Shown: positions 36,821 to 45,058, counted from the stretch's first letter. The stretch: 64,000 nucleotides of DNA from Sphingorhabdus sp. (GCF_023910635.1 NZ_JAAVVZ010000007.1:62001-126000); one strand, 5' to 3'. Notes: generated by a model not told the origin, from the sequence alone. A program made the numbers and translations.

Positions 36821-37074
36821 GCGCAAATTTAACAGTCGAAAAACGCATTTATTGGCAAGTCTTTTGGCGCGGCTATTCAGTGCATTCCGCAGCGCTTTTT
36901 CATCACAAAAGCGTTGCGACGCGACTGCACGACTTCATTCTCAACGAATTGCAACAGCTATCCGTCGGTGATCATCGTCCGCTTTTAGATCAGTTTGCCT
37001 ATAAACGGGTGACCAGCTTTATTAACCAACTTCTGTTGGACGATGAAGCCGCAGGCCGCGCGGTGCAATCATGA
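36817..37074 (+). CDS. Hypothetical protein, second gene of the chain
   Basis: Unrecognised 85-residue product (MSANLTVEKRIYWQVFWRGYSVHSAALFHHKS..). Rich in aromatic residues, probably a small helical protein. The ORF track starts it 41 codons upstream inside the previous gene; the ATGA overlap at 36817 is the likely start, with translation coupled. Confidence 0.55.
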   Translation: MSANLTVEKRIYWQVFWRGYSVHSAALFHHKSVATRLHDFILNELQQLSVGDHRPLLDQFAYKRVTSFINQLLLDDEAAGRAVQS

Positions 37075-37274
37075 CCGCCGCCGCAACCAAAGAGCAACTG
37101 ATTGCCGAACGCGACAACGCACTGGACGGCATTGACCGCTTTATTGCGAAGCGCGACCGGCAAATGATAGCCGCCGCCGTCAACGGCCCGCACCGCCGCG
37201 CGATGCACGTTGATCAACGCGACTCGGGCCATTTACCCCTTTTCATAGCAGCTAACGAACCGAGAATAACATGA
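37071..37274 (+). CDS. Hypothetical protein, third gene of the chain
   Basis: Unrecognised 67-residue product (MTAAATKEQLIAERDNALDGIDRFIAKRD..), with a predicted N-terminal helix. Linked by ATGA at both ends, which supports expression as part of a coupled series even though its own ribosome site is not evident. Confidence 0.5.
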   Translation: MTAAATKEQLIAERDNALDGIDRFIAKRDRQMIAAAVNGPHRRAMHVDQRDSGHLPLFIAANEPRIT

Positions 37275-37465
37275 GACCGAGAAAAATCGCTATCGGCGAT
37301 AGCATTACTTTCAAGGCGGTCACGCGGTCGCACTACAAAATAGCAACCCGAAAAGTCGTCGGGATCGACTGCTTTGGAAACCCGCAAGTGCGCTATCATG
37401 GCTGGGACAAGTTTGTGGTTCAATGGCGAGAAGTCAAAGCCGTGGTTAAGGCGGTGCGAAAATGA
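37271..37465 (+). CDS. Small basic hypothetical protein, fourth gene of the chain
   Basis: Unrecognised 64-residue, lysine/arginine-rich product (MRPRKIAIGDSITFKAVTRSHYKIATRKVVGIDCFGNPQVRYHGW). The beta-rich pattern with GDSITFKAVTR resembles small OB- or SH3-like nucleic-acid-binding domains, which is only a composition-based guess. ATGA overlaps at both ends. Confidence 0.5.
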   Translation: MRPRKIAIGDSITFKAVTRSHYKIATRKVVGIDCFGNPQVRYHGWDKFVVQWREVKAVVKAVRK

Positions 37466-37569
37466 TGGCGCAACTCGACCTGTTCGCCGCCGCGCCTGTC
37501 ATGCCACAGCCCGCCAGTCCCCAATCGACGTCAACCAGTAAAACCCTTCAAAAGGAACCAATATCATGA
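37462..37569 (+). CDS. 35-residue ORF with QLDLF clamp-binding-like motif
   Basis: This ORF is too short for the track. It reads MMAQLDLFAAAPVMPQPAS and ends KTLQKEPIS. It begins with ATGA overlap to the fourth gene and ends with ATGA overlap to the GHKL ATPase gene, and an AAAAGGA site for the next gene lies inside its 3 prime part. QLDLF near the N-terminus equals the pentameric motif by which many bacterial proteins dock on the DNA polymerase sliding clamp. The rest looks unstructured. It may be a functional micro-protein or a translation bridge. Confidence 0.5.
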   Translation: MMAQLDLFAAAPVMPQPASPQSTSTSKTLQKEPIS

Positions 37570-39608
37570 CCCAATACCCAATGCGCGTCACCGTCTCTCC
37601 AGACATGATCCAAAAATCAACCCGGCTGTTTAATGGCACGCCCCAAGACATCATCAACGAACTGTTTCAGAACAGCCGTCGCGCTGGTGCAACTATCATT
37701 ACAGTTGACGCTGTCATTTCAGGCAATGTCTGCTCGATCAGCATCACAGACAATGGCTGCGGAATAGACCATCCCGGCAAAGTTGTCACGCTTGGCACAT
37801 CTGCTTGGGGGCAAGATGTTATTACACGTGAAGACCCCGCAGGCATGGGCCTGTTTTCCCTAGCGGGCAAACATGTCGATGTTGAAACCATCACGCACGC
37901 AGGCAAAGCGTTCCGCCTCGTGCTTTCACCCGCCGCATGGACAGGCAACGAATTGGTGCCCATTGATTTCAATATTGCTCCCGACTTTCCGCACGGCACA
38001 CGGCTTCGATTTGATTTCGCGCTCACGACCGACAAATATGGCGTTAAAAATATTGACGTCCTGCAATCTATTGTTACCCAAGCAGCTCACTACCTGCCCG
38101 TACAGGTAGAATTCAACGGCATCCTGTGCGAGCAAGCCGATTTTCTAGCCGACGCACTCCACATCGAAGAAACTCTAGGCCTACGGATTGGCATATTTGA
38201 AAACAAATATTGCCGTTACAACCCTTACTATCCGGCTATCAACTTCTTCGGGTTGACGCTCAATTACAATAATTTGCCAACACTGGAGGAAGTCGGAATA
38301 CTACGTTCGCTTAGCTGCAGAATCGACATCATCGACTGCCCGGCGCTGAAGCTTGTTTTACCAGCACGTAAAGAGTTGCTGATGAACGCGTTCATTCCCG
38401 AAATGGAGACCGCCTGCAAACGTGCATTGTTCACCGTCATCGCAAAACAGGATCACCATACATTATCATTCGACGATTACTCCAAAGCCTTGACACTCGG
38501 CATCGACCTTTCAGAAGCACGCGCCACGTTGAAGAATTGGACACCTTCAATTTGCGATTCAGACGCTGGCAGTTTCACCGACTATAACGTGCGCGCCGAT
38601 CTTGCGGCAGCCGAGGCATCTTATCTCATAGCTCAATCTTTTTCCGTGCCCAGTGAACAAACACTTCACCGCGCGCTTGATCTTAACAAACCCTTCGCAT
38701 TCACGCTTGTCGAGACACAAGATCAGTTTGTCGGATATAGCTGGTACGACGCGATACCCGTTCTTGGCGAAATGAGTATAACCGCGATTTACGACAAAAA
38801 ACTGATTGACGGAGATAGCGCATATGAGCGCGCCAAAAATCCTGATACATGCCGGCCAGACCAAATTAATCTCACGCTCACCATTCACCATATAATCGGT
38901 GAAGCCGACAAAGAAGCGATCACGCTCCACACAGACTTATGGCTGCTGGACGATACTGAATGTTATTCCGACCCTGCGGACATGCCGGTGCTCGTGCGCA
39001 AAAACACCGATCTCACAATAGGCTCCCTCGAATCCTATATGACCGACGCCTATTTTTCCGTTTTCAACGATGTCGACGCCGACAGCAGCTATACCCAGCA
39101 ATCAAACTGGGAACACGCATGCCAACCTGCCGCTATCGCGCTTCTTTTCAGCCGCGAAGAAGCAAAAATGGTCGAAATCAAGGCAGCGGTGGAACGCGCG
39201 ATCGGCGGCCTTGTTTCCAATAGCGCTTCGCTAGCCATCCATTTCTGCGACGGCGAAGCCAAAATTGATATGACACCACCGGGCCCCGATACCTCCGCAC
39301 CAAACAAGGCCGACAACAACAACTCGGAAGAACCGCTTTGCAAAATGCTGACTATTTCGACCGCGCATCTTTCCCAGGAAACTTGCAATCATGCATTACC
39401 GCAGCTTTGTCGGACATTGCCCGTTTGGGTCAAGGGCGAATATGGATGGTTTATGTATGCACATCTCGAGCAACTCGAACTCGGCGGTGATATTCCGACC
39501 GATCTTCAAAATGTCCTGCAATATGCGCGCGCGCGGGGTTGCGATTATATTATGCTGGATAAAGACTGGCCAATCTCCAGCGATCTTGCGTTATTCGATT
39601 GGGAATGA
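37566..39608 (+). CDS. GHKL (Hsp90/MutL/histidine-kinase type) ATPase
   Basis: The 680-residue protein has an N-terminal Bergerat-fold ATPase: N-box GTPQDIINELFQNSRRAGATIITV (about residues 24-45), G1 ITDNGCGIDHPG (58-68), and G2-like DPAGMGLFSLAGKHVDV (91-105). The remaining 500 residues match nothing I recognise and contain no kinase dimerisation domain or MutL endonuclease motif. It ends the ATGA-linked chain. Plasmid-borne GHKL ATPases of this type are known by annotation only; a part in DNA protection or anti-defence is inferred from the ArdC/DarB-like neighbourhood. Confidence 0.82.
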   Translation: MTQYPMRVTVSPDMIQKSTRLFNGTPQDIINELFQNSRRAGATIITVDAVISGNVCSISITDNGCGIDHPGKVVTLGTSAWGQDVITREDPAGMGLFSLAGKHVDVETITHAGKAFRLVLSPAAWTGNELVPIDFNIAPDFPHGTRLRFDFALTTDKYGVKNIDVLQSIVTQAAHYLPVQVEFNGILCEQADFLADALHIEETLGLRIGIFENKYCRYNPYYPAINFFGLTLNYNNLPTLEEVGILRSLSCRIDIIDCPALKLVLPARKELLMNAFIPEMETACKRALFTVIAKQDHHTLSFDDYSKALTLGIDLSEARATLKNWTPSICDSDAGSFTDYNVRADLAAAEASYLIAQSFSVPSEQTLHRALDLNKPFAFTLVETQDQFVGYSWYDAIPVLGEMSITAIYDKKLIDGDSAYERAKNPDTCRPDQINLTLTIHHIIGEADKEAITLHTDLWLLDDTECYSDPADMPVLVRKNTDLTIGSLESYMTDAYFSVFNDVDADSSYTQQSNWEHACQPAAIALLFSREEAKMVEIKAAVERAIGGLVSNSASLAIHFCDGEAKIDMTPPGPDTSAPNKADNNNSEEPLCKMLTISTAHLSQETCNHALPQLCRTLPVWVKGEYGWFMYAHLEQLELGGDIPTDLQNVLQYARARGCDYIMLDKDWPISSDLALFDWE

Positions 39609-39649
39609 AGCCTGTATCATCCCGAAAATCACCTTAAAGGCCGCACCCG

Positions 39650-39838
39650 ATGACACATCTTGCCACCTTCGAAAACGCGTACCGGGTTGCCAACCAACTT
39701 GCCGACAATAACGGCCGCAATTACGCCATCGTGCGCAAAGGTGATTGGCACCAGGTCTGTGAATATCCTTGTCCAGAGGCCATTACGATCATTCGATCAA
39801 ACGATGATCCGGCAATATTGATCAATTTAGCTGTCTGA
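39650..39838 (+). CDS. Small hypothetical protein
   Basis: Unrecognised 62-residue product (MTHLATFENAYRVANQLADNNGRNYAIVRKGDWHQVCEYP..). AAAGG nine nt before the ATG supports the start. It looks like a compact alpha/beta protein. Its end overlaps the convergent gene by 12 nt. Confidence 0.55.
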   Translation: MTHLATFENAYRVANQLADNNGRNYAIVRKGDWHQVCEYPCPEAITIIRSNDDPAILINLAV

Positions 39839-40303
39839 CAGCATATCAAACGCCGACACGTCGAAGTCGGACGTAAAAACACCGATCGGTCCACGTGGGC
39901 CATCACAAGCATATGGTGCATCGTCGGTGACGACACTCAAACCATTGTTGCTCATCTCAATCGCCACCTTCAGCCGTGCATCGAGTTGCTCGACCAACCA
40001 GCCAAGATCGCTCAGCACCCCAAAATGATTTCGGCCCGCAACCGCGTACCAAAGAGCGCGTTGATAATCATCGCACCGCGCACCAAGGATTTCGGCAAGC
40101 TTGATCCGGCCCCGGCGCGTACCGCCGACGATCAGCTGGACAGCATTATGAAGCTCGCGCGCTGCATAAAATGCATCGCCCGGCGGCATACCAATCGACA
40201 ATGCTGCCAATATCCGGCGTGAAGGCTGCTGCGTAGTATCATCAAATGCGTCTTTCAGACCCAATTCGATGTCAAAAGTATCAGACACAAACTCTTCCAA
40301 CAT
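39827..40303 (-). CDS. Hypothetical protein on the opposite strand
   Basis: Unrecognised product of about 158 residues with protein-like composition (ILAALSIGMPPGDAFYAARELHNAVQLIVGG..). It is the only minus-strand gene in the accessory block. Of two close ATGs the inner one has AAAGG at 8 nt; the ORF track extends 7 codons further. The C-terminus is acidic. Confidence 0.55.
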   Translation of the reverse strand: MLEEFVSDTFDIELGLKDAFDDTTQQPSRRILAALSIGMPPGDAFYAARELHNAVQLIVGGTRRGRIKLAEILGARCDDYQRALWYAVAGRNHFGVLSDLGWLVEQLDARLKVAIEMSNNGLSVVTDDAPYACDGPRGPIGVFTSDFDVSAFDMLSDS

Positions 40304-40445
40304 ATTCATTTCCTTTCTTATCAAGACATTAGAACATTACATGAACATTGCAAGCGAGCAAATGGATCACAATATATTTTTCCGCTGCAACCAACGACCT
40401 GAAAGGTCAGCGTCAGCCGCTTTGCGGCAACTCCCATTAAAATAC

Positions 40446-40472
40446 AGAGAGAAGAGGGAGGCTGAGGGAGGA
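40446..40472 (+). promoter_or_regulatory. Purine-rich leader element, copy 4
   Basis: AGAGAGAAGAGGGAGGCTGA and the following GGGAGG lie 30 bases before the DUF3768 gene, preceded by a GCCGCTTTGCGGC hairpin and CTCCCATTAAAAT. The hairpin, CCCAAT-like, AAAAT and purine-run order matches copy 2 most closely. Confidence 0.45.
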
Positions 40473-40501
40473 TTAAATCTGAAACAGAAAGGATCAACCC
40501 C

Positions 40502-40894
40502 ATGGATGCAATACTTCCCAGCCTGGAGGGCTACGATCGCAAAAAATGCGCGGAACTCAACGACAAATTTCGCCAAGAAGGACCCCAACTTAACAAAGAC
40601 GCAATAATACTAACGCACGCGCTGCGCAGTCACATGACCGAAAACGCAAACGGCTTCACATTTGCACGACGCTGCGACGAATTGAACCGGCTGATTGCAG
40701 GATATGACTTCAGCCTCTCGTGGGACAACGATCCCCATGGAGAACGCGACATGGGTTTTCTCGATTTCATGGGCGAGCGCGTGTATTTCAAAATCGATTA
40801 TTATGACCTTGATCTCAAATATCGGTCAGACAATCCCGCCGATCCCACGATCACATCGCGCGTCATGACCATCATGCTGGCGAGTGACTACTAA
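40502..40894 (+). CDS. DUF3768 family protein
   Basis: The 130-residue protein shows the DUF3768 pattern: N-terminal IRELND-like KKCAELNDKFRQ, then SWDNDPHGERDMGFLDFMGERVYFKIDYYDLDLKYRSDNPADPTITSRVMTIMLASDY, almost identical in layout to the family. DUF3768 proteins are common on alphaproteobacterial plasmids near ardC; function unknown. Start supported by AAAGGA about 9 nt upstream. Confidence 0.88.
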   Translation: MDAILPSLEGYDRKKCAELNDKFRQEGPQLNKDAIILTHALRSHMTENANGFTFARRCDELNRLIAGYDFSLSWDNDPHGERDMGFLDFMGERVYFKIDYYDLDLKYRSDNPADPTITSRVMTIMLASDY

Positions 40895-41094
40895 TGGAAC
40901 GCTCTGCATCACAGCTCCGGCTTGGCAAACGCATCCAGCCCCTCGTTATCGTTAGATCTCAACGCAGGACACAGCACGCAAGGGAGCGATGCCGCCGCGC
41001 CATCATGATAGTGTTCATCAGCGTTGTTTCCGCCGCCGCTGGCATGGCCGCATTGACAATCGCCGTGTTGATTCGGGCTACACCGCCAGTCTGA
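40894..41094 (+). CDS. Small single-span membrane protein
   Basis: Unrecognised 66-residue product with a basic N-terminal half (RSQRRTQHARERCRR) and one hydrophobic segment (AIMIVFISVVSAAAGMAALTIAVLI). Its ATG shares a base with the DUF3768 stop (TAATG), suggesting coupling. It could be a small inner-membrane protein; no function can be named. Confidence 0.45.
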   Translation: MERSASQLRLGKRIQPLVIVRSQRRTQHARERCRRAIMIVFISVVSAAAGMAALTIAVLIRATPPV

Positions 41095-41136
41095 CCAGAC
41101 CGTCGCATTTCTTTCATCCTATCAAAGGACCGTCTC

Positions 41137-42192
41137 ATGACTGACAACCCATCTTCTCTTCAGCGCGCCCTGATTGATCTTGCGCATACCGGTGATTTCG
41201 ACTTGCTCACCTTCGAACACCGCAATGTCTTGACCAATGAAATCACCGACCGGTCAAAAAACGCCTATTTCCAAGCTTGGCAACAAGACAGAAGCAGCAT
41301 CCCGATCAAGACATGCAACCATGTTGCAGATGTCGCACTTTCCAATCTAGAAACGGGCGATGACCCACTGCTTGCGATAACCGATAGCGGCTGCTTTGAG
41401 CCCCATACACCCTATTATGAAGCACGCGAAATTGCCCAAGCAATGATCGCCGCTGAGATCCCACCTTATCCCGACACGCCTAGCGTGACCGCCGCCCAGG
41501 TTGAATGTCTTCAGGAAACCTTGACCGAAATGCTGTGCGACAAGTTATACGAACAGGACACTTCGTCTGCAAAGGATATATTCTCATCATTCGACCGCGC
41601 CGAGATTGTCTTCCTGCTGGCACCGCCAGGACATGCGCTTGATGCAACCATATCATCAACCCGGCCTTGGTTCGATTACCGCGGCCTGACGGTCTGCGAC
41701 AATCTGGTCCACGCGCTGGCAGCACTCGGTTATACGGTCAGCGCCTACCGCGCGCATAGCGGCAACCGAAACTCGTCATCACCAGAATGGTCGAAATCGC
41801 GGCTCAAACGCCCCTCATTTACAAGGCCATCGCAACCGCTGTGCACGCTGGAACAACTCAAGGAGATGATCGAAAATAGCTGTTCACAGCATTTTCTCAT
41901 CTGCCTTTACGCAATTGTGCCCGTGTCACAGATATTTGGCCTCGACCTGTCGAAGCCCATTACATTTTCGGATGCATCAATTGCCACCTACAATCCGTTT
42001 TCCGGAACGTTTCACGATGCTGCCCGCATCCAAAATGTAACCGTACCCCCTAAAATGGGCAGGCTGATTAGCCCCCATCGCTGGTACGCGCCAGAAGACA
42101 TTTGTGGTCTCGTACAGAGATATTATCACGGCGAACTGTCGCAGCACGGCATCGACGCCGAACGATACAGAGGCGATAGAATAGCCGCGTAA
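41137..42192 (+). CDS. Hypothetical plasmid protein
   Basis: Unrecognised 351-residue product. AAAGGA precedes the ATG at a good distance. No signal peptide or membrane span is seen. The sequence is Ser/Cys-rich in the middle (SGNRNSSSPEWSKSRLKRPSF) and has globular blocks (AEIVFLLAPPGHALDATISSTRPWFDYRGLTVCDNLVHALAALGYTV; HFLICLYAIVPVSQIFGLDL). It closes the accessory block before the toxin-antitoxin pair. Confidence 0.6.
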   Translation: MTDNPSSLQRALIDLAHTGDFDLLTFEHRNVLTNEITDRSKNAYFQAWQQDRSSIPIKTCNHVADVALSNLETGDDPLLAITDSGCFEPHTPYYEAREIAQAMIAAEIPPYPDTPSVTAAQVECLQETLTEMLCDKLYEQDTSSAKDIFSSFDRAEIVFLLAPPGHALDATISSTRPWFDYRGLTVCDNLVHALAALGYTVSAYRAHSGNRNSSSPEWSKSRLKRPSFTRPSQPLCTLEQLKEMIENSCSQHFLICLYAIVPVSQIFGLDLSKPITFSDASIATYNPFSGTFHDAARIQNVTVPPKMGRLISPHRWYAPEDICGLVQRYYHGELSQHGIDAERYRGDRIAA

Positions 42193-42230
42193 ACGAGTTC
42201 TGGAAAACAGTCATTGAACATTTTTGCTAT

Positions 42231-42249
42231 TTTAGCTATTATAGCTAAA
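42231..42249. promoter_or_regulatory. Operator palindrome of the Phd/PemK pair
   Basis: TTTAGCTATTATAGCTAAA is a near-perfect inverted repeat with 8-bp arms, 20 bases before the antitoxin start. Phd/YefM antitoxins repress their own operon by binding such short palindromes. Confidence 0.6.
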
Positions 42250-42269
42250 GACGATAAGGAACGAGAATA

Positions 42270-42527
42270 ATGACCAGCGTTGCCGCTACTGAATTTCAAA
42301 CCCGGACAGGGCGCTACATGGAAGACGCGGGCAAGTCGCCAGTGTTCATCACAAAGCACAATCGTGCTGTGCGCGTTTTGATTGATATCGACGAGTACGA
42401 ACGCTTGAAGGCATGCGACAAGCGCCGCGCTTACCATATTCATGAGTTACCCGAAGAATGGCGTACCGCTCTCGACAATGCGGATTTATCTCATATTGAT
42501 CCCCAGCTCGACACACTAATCGACTAA
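42270..42527 (+). CDS. Phd/YefM-family antitoxin
   Basis: The 85-residue protein carries the Phd/YefM DNA-binding half (SVAATEFQTRTGRYMEDAGKSPVFITKHNRAVRVLIDIDEYERLK) and a C-terminal toxin-binding tail. It should neutralise the downstream toxin and repress the operon at the palindrome above. AAGGA precedes the ATG. The toxin starts four nt after its stop. Confidence 0.88.
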   Translation: MTSVAATEFQTRTGRYMEDAGKSPVFITKHNRAVRVLIDIDEYERLKACDKRRAYHIHELPEEWRTALDNADLSHIDPQLDTLID

Positions 42528-42531
42528 AACA

Positions 42532-42957
42532 ATGAAAAAGCCAGCACCATCAAGCGGACTTGTAATCCGCTACGATTATCTATGGCGAAATGAAGCGCGC
42601 CGCGGCAGCGTTGAAGGCGCGAAGGTTCGGCCTTGTGCAATTGTTGTTGCCGTCATCAATGCCCAAGACGAACAACGCGTTATGATTGCCCCGATTACGC
42701 ACACCCAACCAGAATCAACAGATGGCATAGAGATACCCTCTGGCATAAAACGCCACCTCAATCTGGATGATAAACAATCATGGATCATAACCACAGAGGT
42801 CAATGAGATCGACTGGAATGATCCGGGCATCGTGCCGGCAAGTACGACCCAATGGGAGTATGGCTACCTTCCATCAACGCTTGCACAAGCGATGATTGAC
42901 GCAATCCGAGATCGCCTGAATGCCAGTAAGCTGAAGGTCACCATGCGCGAGGCTTGA
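42532..42957 (+). CDS. PemK/MazF-like toxin
   Basis: The 141-residue product has the PemK/MazF SH3-like fold pattern: SGLVIRYDYLWRNEARRGSVEGAKVRPCAIVVAV resembles the conserved Gly/Trp/Arg-Pro opening, followed by VMIAPITHTQP and a C-terminal helix. PemK/MazF enzymes cut mRNA. Pairing with a Phd antitoxin rather than a PemI/MazE type is less usual. It appears complete, and would stabilise the plasmid by post-segregational killing. Confidence 0.75.
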   Translation: MKKPAPSSGLVIRYDYLWRNEARRGSVEGAKVRPCAIVVAVINAQDEQRVMIAPITHTQPESTDGIEIPSGIKRHLNLDDKQSWIITTEVNEIDWNDPGIVPASTTQWEYGYLPSTLAQAMIDAIRDRLNASKLKVTMREA

Positions 42958-43175
42958 ATCAGCCACAGCATCGTCTGGACACCTTTCGGCCCTGTAACCT
43001 GCAAGTATACCGCTTTGACGGTTAATACATAGACAATGACGTGGCTTAGTCATCACAGATCGACTTCACCGCGATCTTGATGACCGCTGCCGGGGTCCCA
43101 TTAAACCAAGACACGCGCACGGCGCTTGCGCTCGCGCACGAGTCTTTCACGGCATAAAAATACCGGAGAAAATAT

Positions 43176-43601
43176 ATGCTCAAATTGTCCTACGAAGAGT
43201 GGGCCGATCAATATCGCCCAATTCAAAATCCGTATGACAACAACGCCTCACACGATGGCCGAATGTTCGAAACAAACTGGCTTGATCACAAATTCATCAA
43301 AAAACACCCGAACGCTGTGATCTGGAGCTAAATTGACGAAGGCGACCTGATGTGGATTGTATCGGGATGCCACTATATAAACCTAATAGGCTATTTCATA
43401 ACCGAGGTTGAACATGACGAAACTCACATCGAAATAGACCTACTCAGCGCTGCAGACAGGTTTGATAACGCGGTTGATAATGCAACGCATTTGGTCATGC
43501 TACAATTCGGATGGCTTGACCTGCCAACTCAAGATGCGCGTAGCGCCCTCATGGCCAAACTGAACGATGCAATCTCGGCGATCATGACAAAATATGACTG
43601 A
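43176..43601 (+). pseudogene. Small gene split by an in-frame TAA
   Basis: From an ATG with GGAG at a good distance the frame reads MLKLSYEEWADQYRPIQNP..HPNAVIWS-stop-IDEGDLMWIVSGCHYINLIGYFITEVEH and continues for 83 more residues. Both halves are in one frame and the codons between the stop and the next ATG look coding, so an ochre mutation in a 141-codon gene is the best reading. The alternative is two genes, the second starting at 43350 with AAGG upstream. Family unrecognised. Confidence 0.6.
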
Positions 43602-43638
43602 CTGACCTGACTGCGATCGTTTAGGTTCTTTTGTCTAG

Positions 43639-45058
43639 CACTACTTTGGCACTTTCTCATTATTGATGAATTTTCGGCAATGCGGGCATAGTGTTGGCGG
43701 CGGTTGGGCGAGAGCGTTAAGGATGGCTTGGCGCACTGCTGGCAGGCTGGGTTGTGGCGGAGGTCCGGAGATTCTTTTTTTCCCCTTTGGCCTGTTTGAG
43801 CCGCCGGGATTGGAGGAAGGCGAGCGCGATCATGCACATGAGGCAGTGCCGGTGCAGTCCTTGCCATGACCGCCCTTCGAAGTGATCAAGGCCAAGCTCT
43901 TCCTTAAGCTGCTGATGGGCCTGTTCACAAACCCATCGTGCCTTGATGGCCCCGGCAAGTTGCTTGATCGGGGTATCGGCAGGCAGGTTCGAGAGATAAT
44001 ATTTGCGTTCGCCGGTCGAACGATGTTCACCGATCACCCAGACCTCCTCACCGGGCAGATGCTGTGCCCCCATATCGTGGATGCGCTGAGTTGGCCCGTC
44101 GGCGACGCGCACCCGCACGGCGGCAAATCGAGCGGAAAGCCGTCCTTTGGTTCCCTTGCGCCAGCTGACCGTCCGCCAATTTGCAGCTTCCAGCATGGCT
44201 TTTGCCGTCACAGACTTCACGTCCGGGATATGGCGCTCGCGTGGCCTTCCCCTTCCTGATACAGGAAAGATCATGGTGACGTCGGCTGGATAGACCTTCT
44301 GTTTGTAAGGGATGCCCACGGCCCATGTTAGCCCACGCTCAGAAAGGCCCTGCCGGAACGGCGCGGACAGACCATATCCGGCATCAGCCAGCACACAGCC
44401 GAAGCGGACATCTGCTTGCCGAGCCCGGTCGATCTCTTCAAGGGCAATCTCGGGCTTGGTCCGGTAATCGCGGCGCGCTTCTGGCACTTTGGCGCGGTCA
44501 AGCCGTGCCAGATCACTGGTCCATATCTCGGGCAGGAACAGCCGCAAGCCTATCATCACCGGCACCTCCCGCCGCGCCAGTGTCAGCGATACCAGTGTCT
44601 GGCAGTTGGACGTCTTGCCCAGCGTCGAAGCATATTGCGGCGCAACCCCCACCGAATGCGTTCCCTTCTTGGGCAAAGACGTGTCATCGATGATCAACCA
44701 AGCATCGTCCCCGCCGATTTGCGCGTCCGCTTCTGTCAGTAAAGCTGTCTCCAATGGGGCCGCATCCCAGACGCCGCTCGAAACGAAATGGTGCAACTGG
44801 TCGTAGCTCGCACCCCCGCTACGGGCCGCCATGGGCTGAACACTCTTGCGATCCCCGGGCCCGATCAAACCAGCCACATACGATGGACACATCCGCCCCC
44901 GCGTCTTGTGCCGAAGCGCCGCAACAAACGGCTCTAGCCAAGCCTCAAGATCATCCCGCCAATCACCAACCATCGCCAGCCTCCATAAGCTAGCTCCCTA
45001 TGAATCACCGATCGGACAAAAAGGGAATCCCCTAAATTACAAATCTGCCAAAGTAGTG
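43639..45058 (-). mobile_element. IS701-family insertion sequence
   Basis: The 1420-bp element has perfect terminal repeats CACTACTTTGGCA, facing inwards at each end, and a CTAG duplication at 43635-43638 and 45059-45062. A four-base YTAR target duplication is the norm in this family. It holds one intact transposase gene and landed four codons before the end of a recombinase-like gene. Confidence 0.88.
43717..44973 (-). CDS. IS701-family transposase
   Basis: The 418-residue protein has the DDE_5 domain: LEPFVAALRHKTRGRMCPSYVAGLIGPGDRKSVQPMA at the N-terminus, AWLIIDDTSLPKKGTHSVGVAPQY (first Asp), RFGCVLADAGYGLSAPFRQGL (second Asp) and the C-terminal ARWVCEQAHQQLKEELGLDHFEGRSWQGLHRH (Glu). 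No frameshift is seen. Mobilises the element above. Confidence 0.94.
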   Translation of the reverse strand: MVGDWRDDLEAWLEPFVAALRHKTRGRMCPSYVAGLIGPGDRKSVQPMAARSGGASYDQLHHFVSSGVWDAAPLETALLTEADAQIGGDDAWLIIDDTSLPKKGTHSVGVAPQYASTLGKTSNCQTLVSLTLARREVPVMIGLRLFLPEIWTSDLARLDRAKVPEARRDYRTKPEIALEEIDRARQADVRFGCVLADAGYGLSAPFRQGLSERGLTWAVGIPYKQKVYPADVTMIFPVSGRGRPRERHIPDVKSVTAKAMLEAANWRTVSWRKGTKGRLSARFAAVRVRVADGPTQRIHDMGAQHLPGEEVWVIGEHRSTGERKYYLSNLPADTPIKQLAGAIKARWVCEQAHQQLKEELGLDHFEGRSWQGLHRHCLMCMIALAFLQSRRLKQAKGEKKNLRTSATTQPASSAPSHP

